Shown here: one piece after another, positions 12,001 through 24,000 of the stretch
Layout: each line of letters begins with the position of its first letter
Position numbering within the stretch: position 1 is the stretch's first letter
Source of the DNA: Amblyomma americanum
Taxonomy: Eukaryota; Arthropoda; Arachnida; Ixodida; Ixodidae
Direction of reading: 5' to 3'
Assembly (NCBI RefSeq): GCF_052857255.1
Contig: NC_135497.1
Coordinates: 187,579,127-187,643,126, forward strand
Length of the DNA stretch: 64,000 nucleotides
Made by a program: the position numbers and the translations under genes
Notes under the pieces: model-generated
Told to the model about the DNA's origin: nothing
The model's database searches: none
Seen by the model: the letters and a program-made list of their open reading frames with translations, nothing else

Positions 12001-15000
12001 TACAGAGCAGAAAACTGCTCGTGGGAAAATTCGGTGCCCTTTATTCAAGCCAGAAATCCAGCTAGATTTTTATTGGTTGGAGTCTGAAGCCGCACTGCAC
12101 AACAAACCACTGTTCATAAGTTGCTCATCGAAGGCTTTGTATCGTTTATTTTGGATGACAACACCTTTACATATGTTATGACATGAAGGTGTACCAAACA
12201 TATGAATAATGCAAGATTTGTAAATCACGCTAAGTGGCAAGTTAAAACATATCAGCAGGTAATCACAGCTCTGTTTGTTACTGAGGTGTAACGGACAGAG
12301 GCTTATTTCAGTTGTAGCACCCTTGTAATGGCGGACAAAAAGATAACACCTTTACATACATTATGACATGAAGGTGTATCAAACATATGAATGCAAGATT
12401 GGTAAATCATGCTAAATGCCAAGTTAAAGCATATCAGCAGGTGATCACAGCCATGTTTTGTACTGAGGTGTAATGGACAGACTGACAGAGGCTCATTTCA
12501 ATTGTAACACTCTTGTGACGGCAGACAAAAAGATGGTTTACCACTGTAAACAAAAATATGTTTTCATGGACAACACTTATCAGAGCCCTGAAAAAAAGCA
12601 CAGCTTGAGGGTTATTTGTTCAATTTCTTTGCGATCATGTGCTTGACCTCCTGTTAATGTTTCATCATTGCTTCAAACGCTCTTCATGCAGATTATCTCC
12701 GCCATGGGAGACTGGCGACGTACATGAAAGCTCATTTGAGCTTGAAGCAACGGCTGAGGCAGCTGGCACATCTGCTGCTGCAGAAGACCCTGCACCAAAG
12801 CCTCAACCACACTTGCGGGGCATAGCAAGCACTGCCACAGTTGTGGCTAGTACCAGCCGCCAGCAGCGGAAGCGGAAGCGACCACTTTCGGCAGCCCAAG
12901 AAACCCAGCAATGTCTGCTAGAGGAGCAGCGTCTCCTGCGGCAGAATCTCAAGGAGTATAGAGAAAAAGAGCTTCGGCTTCGTGAGCGACAAGTAAAAGC
13001 CGAAGAAGACCTCGTTCAGGTGCTGAAGGACTTCTTGAACAAATAAAATGTATAAATCTCAGCTTGCATTCATGTACATGCTACTATTGGGCCACAGGCT
13101 GCGTGAAAGGCACAAGGCAGTGTTGCGATACAGTACTGACAGCTGTGCAAGTTTAACAACAAAGCGACAAAAAGTACCTCAGAAAAGGCAAGGGCGAAAG
13201 AACAAGGCAAAATTGATGTGCACTGTCTTGCACTAGCAATAACTAATCGTCAAAGTACTGACACTGTATACAAAGACATTTGTTCACACAAGACACACAT
13301 TGACACATATCCATATCAGTGCTTGTGTGTCTTGAATGAGGTTAACCATGTCCAGATCATGCCACGTCAGGAATCACCCTGAAGGAGTGCTTCTCACACC
13401 AATGAAACTGGGTGGGAAACCCCACTGAAGTCAGTTAATTAACCTGGCTGTTCAGACATCTAGGTTAAGAAGTTGATGTGACTGGGGTAACCCATTCTTC
13501 TGATTTTGTTTGTACAAGAAAGCCACTCCTTCAGGAAGGTTTGCAGTGGAAGGTAGCAAGACACAAAACTAGACCTGCTGCAGTCCCACATTGGCACCAA
13601 ATGCTACCTAGGATTAGGTATGCTGCTTAGAGGTACAAAACATGGGCAGCATTCTTCGTCATGTTCAGTGCCCTTCTACTGCAGCTACTGAAAGTAATGC
13701 AAAGAGCTGCCCGAACACTAGCCTCATTATCAACTTCTAACTGCGTAGTATGAGCAGGTTGCTCAAAAGCTCTGCCATGCTGACAAACCTCATCCAACCG
13801 TTGTTGCTGTAGCCGGGCACCAAAATGTTCACATATGTTGTTGAGAGTACAGCAGGCTCTAATAATCACAGGCACATGCCTGATCTCGCACTCCATCCTT
13901 TTAATGGTATATCAAAAACGGGCTTTCATTCTCCCAAAGGCATTTTCAACAATCCATCGGGTTTTAGACAGATGATAATTGAACAGTCTTTTTTCCTTAT
14001 GCCATCATGCGGGAAGGGTTTCATGAGATTCCCCGTCAGGGCAAACGCCTGGTCACAAAGGATAATCGGGGGCACAGCAGTGCCATTAATCACCGTGACC
14101 GGTGTCTTGAATAGCGGCCCTTCAACTGTTTCAGCCAGATCTGACTGACTGTACACATGGCAGTCGTGGCACCGTCCTGGGCTGCCTGCAGAAACGTATC
14201 GAAACCGGTATTTATGGTCCACAAGGGCCAGAAGGATGACACTGTACCTGCACAAAAGAAAAGAACATTTTGTATGCACAAGGTTACATGATGGAAATAT
14301 TTAGCGCGTATTTAAGAACAGTAGATCAGAAGAAGCCTAATGCTGTAGCGGGTCGTCTACTTCTAAGGTGAAAACAGAAGCGCTTCAGGACATTGAACGC
14401 GAGTAATGTTCACATCCTTGTGGCTGTGCAAGATGCATGAGAGCAGTGACAGCTTCATGCCCTGCCTGCACCTGCTCAATAGTTTGTGAGCATCTAATAT
14501 AATTAGCACACATCTTCACCTTAGATGTGGACAACAGTATACATGGCTGTGTGTGGATGAAGCCGAACTTGTATACATATGGTTACTGAAAACAGAATTA
14601 TAATAGAGGTGACAGGCTGTAAAGGTGATTTTAGATTGCGAAGGATTTTTTTGGATCCATGGAAATTAAATACACGTTGAAAGAATGTTGCAGCATTGTA
14701 AGTAGCCATGAAGGTAAATTCACACGTATTATAAAAACTACCTTGTTTCACATCACTGTTATGCCAGCCAAGGGAAAACCAAGAAGAAAACACTTGCCAG
14801 CCTTTGTAGTTCCTATAGTCCATTGCATTCAAGTGGGGTGAAGACACCGGGAAATGGCAGCCATCCAAGGCCCCCACTGCTTGCGGGAATCCTGTCATAG
14901 CGTAAAACTCGCTAATATGTTCATCCATTTCGTTTGGTGCCATCATTCGGACCCACTCCGGTTTGATCACATCCACCAGAGTCCCGGCAAACTCCCTACA

Positions 15001-18000
15001 TATAGTGTTCACAGTTGACTGCCCAACACCAAAGACTATAGCTACCACCCGGTCTTCGGCAGCTGAGCAGAGCTTGAAAAAGCCGATGCCGATTCTCTTT
15101 TCTACCCTGATGGCCTCCCGCATATTTGTATGTTCACGCTGCATTGCAGGCCGGCACCGGTCCACAAGGTACCGAAAAGCAGCCAGGCCAACACGGAACG
15201 CTTGTCGAAAATGCTGGTCTCCGAGGTTCGGCAAAGTATCCTCAAACCATTGCTCGTTGCGGGGATACACCCACCTACTGCGGTGCACAGTTCGCAGAAG
15301 GAATGCGACGGCTTTGCAATGGGCAATGTTTGCGAGAAGTTGTTCTTCCAGTGCATCACCGTGCGCCTTAGCCGCATCCGCCGCCGCGCGTAATGATGCC
15401 ACAGCGGCAATCTTCACAGCAATTTCACACTTCTTTCTAACGTCTTGTGCGATTCGTCGCTCATGATTACGGCAACACACTAACCAGGCACAACCTAATT
15501 TCTTTGAAATACGCACAAGGACATAAGCAACAAAGCACGCTTCTCACACACAACGAGGAGCCGAACGGAAAAGTGCGCCTACCGTGGTCGGACCGAGAAC
15601 GATGAAAAAAGAAGAGACTTTTGTTTCAAAATACCCATTTCTCACGGTCAGAACGCTTGTTTATTATCGTGATAACTACTTTTTTCCAGCATAAACGAAA
15701 GCACTCTTATCCTCTTAGCTGAAGTGCTACCGTCTGCTTTAATTTCATAATGTTACTAGCGTCACTTCACACACAGCGGTGACTTTTGGCATTCACGGAG
15801 GCCGCACTCTAGCTCCTTAGGATTTTCCGTGTAGCAGCGCCGCTGCTCCTTTTCGGTTTTCCTCCTTTAGTGCAATAAGACAACTTTACGGCAAAGGCCG
15901 TGAAGAAGTCCCGTGTGACAGGGGTATTAGACCACCTATGAATATTCAAAAAGGAATCAGAGACCACCTGTGCTAGATTGTAGATCACATGTATCAGAAG
16001 GAAGCAATCATTTTCAGTGGCGGTCAGAACATTTTTTCTCCACCGTTTTTAAAATTTCGCTGCGGTTTTTAGCAAGATTCATTACATTTTGTATGAAACC
16101 CGAGACGGAAAAGATTACAAATTGGCAGCACTACACAAGGGAGGATGAAAAAGGGGAACCCGTACCCTCACACCATAATCAGTTCAGAGCTGGCCGCTCA
16201 GCTCCAAGGCTACAAAACAACAATCAGCACATTGGTAGAGCAAGGGGACAGTTTGCTTCAGGTCTCTGACATAAAGTGGGCAAACAACGACCTAGAAAAA
16301 TTTCTCATTTTTGCAAAAACCATGTGTAAAACAGGCCGCAAGATGCTCTCTCTCTCCCCCTTTTCGTCCTGTGCTCAGATCATTCGAGATCACTCGATGT
16401 GGCCGGACATGAAGCATTACTTATGATGGAAGCAACCATTGGCCCCAACTTCTGAACACTTTAATTACACAACGGTGCCGTAGTGAAGGATCCATATCTA
16501 AGAGCCGTGTACGGTACTCAAAATACCGAATTTTTCTCTGCCTGTTGTCAAAGAATGACTGCTTTTATCTGTTTTATAAGTCATGAACTACAGAATAACT
16601 GCCTGAAGCGTACATTCTCACAGCTAAACATTTATCATGTCTAACGATCAGTTAGAAAAAGCAATCAAATGCAGTAATGTTTACTTTCATGTATCAGGTT
16701 AAAGGCGCTATGTCCATAAATGTGGAAGCGAAGAAATTATGCTTAAATATGAATATTTTTTGCGTAATTTTTTGCACATCACTTCTGCTTAGTCTACTGA
16801 TCGTAATTTATACAAAAAAAGATTTTTCCTTTCACCAGATTTAATTGGCGCCTGAAGGGGATAAAACTGCGTCAGAAAAGAAAAATAACTCTAGCAAATA
16901 CAAGGCATGGGCGCACCTTGGCAATGAAACACTGGACCTTACAACAAATAAGTCTAATGCAAATGTAAAATCAATACAAATATTGTTGGCCAAAAAGAAA
17001 GTCTTTGAGAAATACATTTCCTGGGTAAAAGCAGTGCATACACACAGCCATGCTAACATGCTAAAGCATAAGGACGAGCATGTGGCACACAAGCATTTAG
17101 ATTTGTGAACTTCTGGTGACTGCAGTCGTGACAAAGCCCCAGAAAATGTATCCATCCAAATTGAATGTTTTTGGTCTCAAGAAACACAAACGTTTCCCAG
17201 CTTCCTCATGCTCCCCTAATTTGGTGATCTGTGACTTTTTATCTTAAAAACCAAAGGCTAGCTAGAAAGCCAATGATCTCGAACAGCTGTAAAGATACAG
17301 CAAGAGGAAAGGGTTGAAGAGAACAGCCTCAAGAAAAAGGATTAGTGACCCGTGCTCCGTGGCTTTGGCATTCAGCTGGTGATCCCAAGGTGGCAGGTTC
17401 AATCCGTGCATGGCAGCCATATTTCGATGCAGGTGAAAAACGAAAATGCCCATGTGCTGTGCGATGTCATCGCTTGTTAAAAAATACCAGGTGGTGTAAA
17501 TTAATCTGGAGCCCTCCACTATGGCATCCCTCATAGCCCTTGGGCCGCTTCGGGACATTATACCCAACAATCCACACCAATCCAATCCCCATTTGCATTA
17601 GCTATCAAGTGGGCATGCTTTGAAAGTGATAGCAGCAATGAAGAACTAAGTCATTCAGAGAATTGTTTGCAGGCAGTTGCAATGTTTTCAATGTCATCTC
17701 ACAAACCTGTTTTGTTAAAGCATTTCTGAATAATATCTGCACTGCACCATTAATACAGACACTATTTAAAAAAGCCACAAGAGGAAGTGATACCTGATCA
17801 GCATAAGCTTGCCACTTGCTTTGAGATGTCTTGTAAAGGCGAGGCAGATCTGCAGCCGACACCAGGGGCACGTTGTTGGTCAGCAGGTACTGCAGCACTA
17901 CATTCAGTGACAGCAACTCCTTGCCATTATCTACAGGGTGCAACAGGAAGAAAGACAGGCAGCCATAGTCACTGGCTTCATTTGTAAGGCAAACCTCCAG

Positions 18001-21000
18001 TGCTCCCAAAAAGACAAAGGACATGAAGCACCAGCAGGAAATGGACACTCATATTGATAGTTTCACCTCTACCCTCCCCACCTCCTCCCTTATTAATGTT
18101 GTTCTGTCGTTAAAAGAACATTAAGACATTACTTTTAATTTTCGAATGGCTAAAAAGAAAAAGGAAGAGGAGCGTACACATGCCTAAAATGCAGTTGACA
18201 GTTTTCTCTGTAACCACTACCACACTCCAGCATTCCATATAATTAACGAAACTTATTTTCTAATGGTACATGCATGCAGCTACATCGTAATATATATCAC
18301 CACAAAATTCATAAAACTTGGAGAGAAAAAGCGCAGCAGTACGAGGCCTTCTATATGTGAGAGCACTATTCTAAGCAGATTGAAATTCAATCCCTGAAGA
18401 TGCATTGTTGGGCAAGTTTGTTCACAATTATTGTGATTACAGTACAAAACAACAAGAACAAAGCAAGATAAGACACCACAAAGCACTAATGTTTAAGAAA
18501 TTTCCTTCTTTAATAAATAAGGGTTGTTCATCGACTAAAAATAAGAAAGTAACATATCAAAAGCAAAAAAATAGGGCCCGTAATGTTCAATGTGTGCACG
18601 ACATCCAATGCAGGAAAGTGCCGAGTAAGAAATAAATAATGCACTATATTGTGCACCTGTTGTAAGTAACGTTACAGCTTATACATGTGAAAACCAAGCC
18701 ACAGTTATTATCTACAGCAAATTAAGTAGTCTGCAAAAATGCACCTACACTCATTGTAACTTCGCTGCTTTCCCTGAGTCACTTGATACATCTGGCAGAC
18801 AACTTGAAGGCCCTCGGCTATGCTACGTGAACGAGTCTTAATCAGGTACAATCGGTACTCACCTTCCAGTTTTCGTGCAAAACGTGGCATAAAATGGAAT
18901 CGTGGGCAACCATCTTTATCTCCATGCGCTTTCCAGTCCAAGTCTAGCATCTCAAGAACCTCAGAGAACAGGTAGCTTGTGAAAAGCTCAAGGCCTTCCA
19001 CAGTAAAGTTCTCCGGCATTTGTTCCTCAAGGTAGAGTACAGCATACTCAATGTTGAATCGGATCACACGGCACGTGGGCAGCTTAGGCAGTGGCCAGTG
19101 TGACAAGAGAGAGAAGCCCTCAAACAGAAAATCATGTCCATCATGCTTGATAGTGGTTGGGCACTTCATCTGGGGAAGCAAAAAACAGAGGGAAGGCAGG
19201 AGCAGGCAGTAAAACATTAGCATTAAGATGAGTGCACCAGGTTACATATGCCAAAGAAATTATACACAGAAATGAGTGGGAACACAATGAAAAAGGGTTT
19301 TCGTGGGGACTAACTTGAGACTATGGGCAGAATCATGTGCCTGTTTACCATGACTGAACTCATAGCTGCCACTGAAGATGTCCACCCCAATACTGTAACT
19401 GGCATTGATAGTGTACCTTATGACCTGTTCCATAATCTAGAAGACCTGGCATTGACTTCCCTCCTCACTGTCTTCAACAAAGTTTGGACGTCCAGCAATA
19501 TGCAGTCAGAATGGAAGCATTCCATGGTACAGAAGGGTAGATGCTTAAACTTGTTGGTTCATGACACAGGGAAAAAACATAGCACAAAAAAAGACAAGGA
19601 GTGAGAAAGACGGACGCACACAGTGCTAACTTCCAACAATGATTTATTACAAAAAGGAATGAGACCGCACTTTTGAAAAATGACTGTGTAAGTAGCAGTG
19701 TTGGCAGTAACGTGTTACTTTTTTTGGTAATTTAGTAACGTACTCGTTACCATTTAGGTACGTAACAGGTAATGTACTTCCGTTAATATCTTTCGGTAAT
19801 GTGAGGTGTCACGTTACTGGTTACGTTTTATCCAATTGTCCCCCCTATCCGCCACCTTTTTTAGAGAAAAAAAAACCGCAGAGTGCCAAAAGTGATGTCA
19901 AAAATAAACAAAACGTACAGGTGCTCAAGACAACCCTTGTTGCGGCTCGCATGCATGCCAGAAAACACCTGACCTTGACGATGCACCCAACTAAAAGAAA
20001 AGGAAAACCTATAAAGCATGAAGCTCGTGCATGAACATGCATTCACACACTTGCCTTCACCTACCTCCCCTTCGCAAACTACCCATACACACAACAAGAG
20101 TGGAAGCATGCTGAGCATTTTAGAACATCACATTTTTCAGAATTATACTGTAAATTTGCTGAGAGTTAAGCGATGATTTCTTTGTGAATATAGAATTGAT
20201 GATGAAGTATCATTTTGTCTTTATAATGTCACATTCAGAAAATGGCTTCACCATGTGCCACAGAGTGGGAAGGGGGGGGGGGGGGGGGGTCGACTTAAAA
20301 TTGAAACCAAAGCATTGCACCATGGATACAGGCAAGACAAACGAGATACCAGGCATGCTACAGCGTGGTTGCATTTTTGTTGAGTGGTTCCGTCGCAACG
20401 CTTTTGGTGCTGGCCTTGAGTAGCTGCTATGTCAATGCGCAGAACCGGCATTCCCCCCCCTTGCGAGGCGGCCGATGGTGGCTGTCGATAAGCAGCAAAC
20501 CGGCACCAGCCCACTGCCCACATGTGGCCACAGATTGCGTCTGCTGATAAGCGGCAGCGGCCCGATAACGCATTCGTGTTCTACTCTTAATAAGCATTGT
20601 CCAAGTTTTTTTTTGTTTGCTCTCGGCGCTCAAGAAAGCATCGATAGTTTATGGAAGGGCCACTGTTCCAATCACGGCGGCACCGCCACTCGGAACCGCA
20701 GCGGCGCTGGGAGTGTCCATAGCCGACGGAAGAGCCAATGATGCTCACACGTAGTTTCTCTTTGGCTCTCACACATTTGACTACTGCCAGCCGCGTTTCA
20801 CAAGTTTTTAATGTAGTGCTTCGCCATTTGAGCTCCGGGTCCGGTAAGTGGCCCGCGCTCGTTCACGGCTACATTCAAGATGGCTGCCGTTCTTTACGCC
20901 GAAGAAACGAACTGCGTGCCAGGCCGTAAGTTCGACGTTCGCAACGGGTGATACAGATGTGGCAGCTGCAGCGAGGCAAAATTTTCAGCTGTTCCACGCG

Positions 21001-24000
21001 ATGTTCTGATGTGGCTGTTTGCGAAGTGCGGGATTTTGCTGCACGACGATGTTAGAACGACGAGCTGTGGGACCGCAACAGCGATAACGGCGGCAGTGCT
21101 AGTGAGGACGATGGCGCAAGTGTGGACGAGTAGTCCAGTGAATAATACATTTTCGTTTTGGAATGTGCCCACGGGCGCTACCCCGCACAGCAGCCAATAG
21201 TGGCTAGCGATAAGCGGAGGCCACAGGATAGTGCTATCGCGTTTTATTATTAAAGGCAAAGCGTAAACGACCTCCAATTTTTTTTTTTTTTCAAAAAATA
21301 TGATTGGGGGGGGGGGGGGGGGGGGGTCGACTTACAATCGTGTAAATACGGTAAGATACAACGGTAAATACGGTAAGATACGTCTTCTGCATCCTGTATT
21401 ACTGCGGTAGCCGAATATTAAGTGTTTGGCTATATCAAATAATTCACGTAGCAAAATTCTAAACCTCATAACTATTTTCTTAAGATAAGCTTCTTGTTTA
21501 GGTAACGAGAAACGTTTAAGCAGCGGACTACTTTTTCATCATGGTGGAATTCTGTTTGCAGTGACTGAATGTAGGCGGAGCTTCACTGCAGACTTAAGTT
21601 ACATCCGCCTCCTTTAGGCCACTATAAAACTGCTAAGCTCGTGCACATTTGTGCGAAGTATTCTGGTTAAATCAGGATTTTGGCTGAAATCGTTTTTTGG
21701 GCTAGAAGTTTTATGTAAAATAAAAGTTTTATAAAATTGTTACCGTGAGTTCTTGCAGCGAAGATGCACTGAATAAAATTTATGGCCATGGATTAATAGC
21801 GCAGTAACGTGCAGTACTTTATTTCGGTAACGGTAACGTGCTACCTTTTTTTGTAGCTAATGTAGGGCAGTAACGCACTTTTTTTTTTTTGCATAACGAG
21901 TAACGTATTTAGTTACCTTTTTTTTCGGTAATGCCACAACACTGGTAAGTAGCCCTTCTGTTGCGCTATTGCCAAAGGAGCTTGCATATCTGGGTGATAT
22001 GCTTTGCTAGTGCAATGCACTGATGGTGCAACTGTGATAAAACGGTATAAAAACCACGCTTCCTTTGTGCAATAAACAACTATCGGAAGTTAGCACTCTG
22101 TGTCCCTATCTTTCTTAGTCCTTGTCCTTTTTGCGCCAAGTTTTTTCCTTGATTCCGTGGTAGTTCCTGTACCAAAACCTGACAAATTTCCTACTATCCT
22201 CTAAGCACTATACGGGATCTCACTTATCCCAACCATCTGTAAACTGTAAGCAAAACTTCTGGCCACTCAACTCTCAACAAGGTGGCTCAACCACCATCAA
22301 AAATATTTGCCTTCCAAAACTGGATTCCGACTAGGCTTCGAATCCAAAGACGTCATACGTTACTCGCCTCACAGCCGACTTGTTCATACAGCGGTTGCAA
22401 TTGATATTTCGAAGTACTATAAAAACATTCTCCATGCAGCCATTCTCGACATTGCCATCACTGGGCATGCCCTTGCAGCTTTGTCAAGCCATTCACACAT
22501 TTCTTTCAGAACGAACGTTCGCCATCCATGGCAATGGTGCTGTCACGGGCTGCTTCACTTCAAATCGCAAGGTCCCACAGGGCTCCTGTTTTAGTTCCAA
22601 CTATTGCACTTATACCTCTTATGTATGGCCTCCTCTCCTCCCTGCCTAATATTCAAGTTCTAGCCTACGCAGTAAACATCACTCTATAGTGCAGCAACCG
22701 CTACGCACAGGTGCAAGACTCCCTACAAACTGCTCTTAATCTTCTTCATGATTTTCTCGCTAACACAGGTTTCTCTCTCAGTCTAAGACCTGCTATGTTA
22801 ACGTGGGAAATAAAATTGGCCACCACATCTTCAAGGTCACTCAATTCATAGTGACCACTGGCCACCAATCACTTCCAGAAATGGAACATATCAAGGTTTT
22901 GAGACTTCACGTTCATAACTCAGGAACAACCACTTCCAGAAATGAAACATACCAAGGTTTTGAGACTTCACGTTCATAACCCAGGAAGAGGCATGACTTG
23001 GCTGCCAGCTGTTCACAAAAGTGCAACAACACACTAGGCCTCATCCGTCGCATAGCCCATCGCTCTGGCAGTGCCCGCTCGGATACCGGCCAACGTCTAT
23101 TTCAGGCCATCTTCCATATCAGCTCCTTAATAAGGCTCAATTTCAATGCCTTACCCAAAGACAATGGTCTTCAAAGAAGTCCTCAACCATGAAGTCATGT
23201 AGGTCAGCACCACGCTACCTCGAGCAACTCCTAGCCCTCTGCCTTAGCAGCATGCTCAGCTAAACCCTTCGACAGACTTCATCATCCAACGTGATACAAT
23301 CAGAACATGGAAAGCTTTGCCTCATCCCTTGGTCCAACCTCAACTGCCCCCTTGGGACTACTGACAGCTCACAACAAATAAGCCTACTCGCCGCAAGACG
23401 GCACAGTTGACCACACCTTCCTTACCAGCAACTCCTAGCAAATTACCAGAAGGTGGCATTCTTTACACAGGTGTACGCCCTAACCCCATCAGGAGAACGT
23501 ACTGCTTTCATAAGCCCAATGTACCTTCACCTCAACAGCCACAAAGCCTACTGCACTGACACCCCATCTGCCCTTGCCTTGGAACTGCAAGCAGTAATAG
23601 ATGCCATTAAAGCTTAACTTGATGACCTTCCACATCACAAAGTCCATATTTTTAGATTCCGAAGAAGCCCCAACGCAGGTAAAGAAAGCCCACGGTACAC
23701 TCTTGGTTGCCCAATCCATACATGCTACTTGCCACTTATACCCAGCGCTTATACTATGTTCACTGTGTTCAGGTTAACACAGATATGCATAATAGACACT
23801 CTTAGTTGGGCGTACGCATCTTTTACTGTGTTGTGTATGCTGTAAATAGTGCAAACACACTTTTAGTTGGCCATGTCGTAGCGGCCCTCAGGGGCATGTG
23901 TAAGCAGTAGTGCCATCTGACAAGACATCGAAGCACATCAACGCTGGGTTTCAGAAATTTTCATCCGTAATTACTGGTAACGAAGGTGGCTGCATTGCGA

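Larger units (their letters stand above)
11162..13046 (+). pseudogene. Harbinger Myb/SANT-like DNA-binding protein, broken
   Basis: Three exons can be read. Exon 1 (to 11437) contains a trihelix/SANT stretch (WPERETWALISLWEDHL, then GPVYEAIATSLAEQGIAKTK) and donor GTGAGT. Exon 2 (11769-11913) reads QGAICWTFYWELHRSLGSLP then VNDRSLVEES. Exon 3 ends at 13046 with a basic and then coiled-coil tail (LEEQRLLRQNLKEYREKELR), which is usual for this family. The codon split between exons 1 and 2 fits exactly. A shift in the A9 run near 11227-11235 separates a possible start at 11162 from the SANT frame, and a TAA interrupts the SANT domain. The acceptor of exon 3 is uncertain: 12692 is out of frame, 12711 keeps frame. 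In intact elements this protein brings the nuclease to the transposon ends. Confidence 0.88.
10627..15926. mobile_element. PIF/Harbinger DNA transposon, structurally complete, 5.3 kb
   Basis: A perfect 17-bp TIR, TACCCCTGTCACACGGG, stands at 10627 and inverted at 15910-15926. Both ends are flanked by the 3-bp TSD TTA (10624-10626 and 15927-15929), the PIF/Harbinger signature. It carries the two genes expected: a Myb/SANT-like protein (plus strand) and a HARBI1-type nuclease (minus strand), in convergent orientation. Both reading frames are broken. Confidence 0.95.
9950..16861. mobile_element. Older TIR element hosting the Harbinger insertion
   Basis: The outer ends are ACCCCTTCAGGCGC (9950) and its inverse GCGCCTGAAGGGG (ending about 16860), with TA on both sides (9948-9949 and 16862-16863). 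A related GGCGC...TCCAC..ATGTGGA block recurs inside at about 16700. Removing the 5.3-kb Harbinger leaves a 1.6-kb element without recognisable transposase. Confidence 0.65.
19530..22151. mobile_element. Foldback/MULE-like element inserted in the LINE
   Basis: Inverted ends of roughly 85 bp (near 19565-19650 and 22066-22150) share GGAAAAAAC, GACAAGGA and GTGCTAACTTCC in opposite orientation. The insert is flanked by ATTCCATGGTA (19519-19529) and ATTCCGTGGTA (22152-22162), an imperfect 11-bp direct repeat. Joining these restores the LINE frame (HSMV then VPVPKPD). The long TSD suggests a Mutator-like origin; that is inference. Confidence 0.75.

Noticed and set aside
18708..19223. 171-codon frame as a single-exon gene
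   Set aside because: Only 18863-19169 is DROSHA coding; the rest of the frame is intron beyond clear splice sites.
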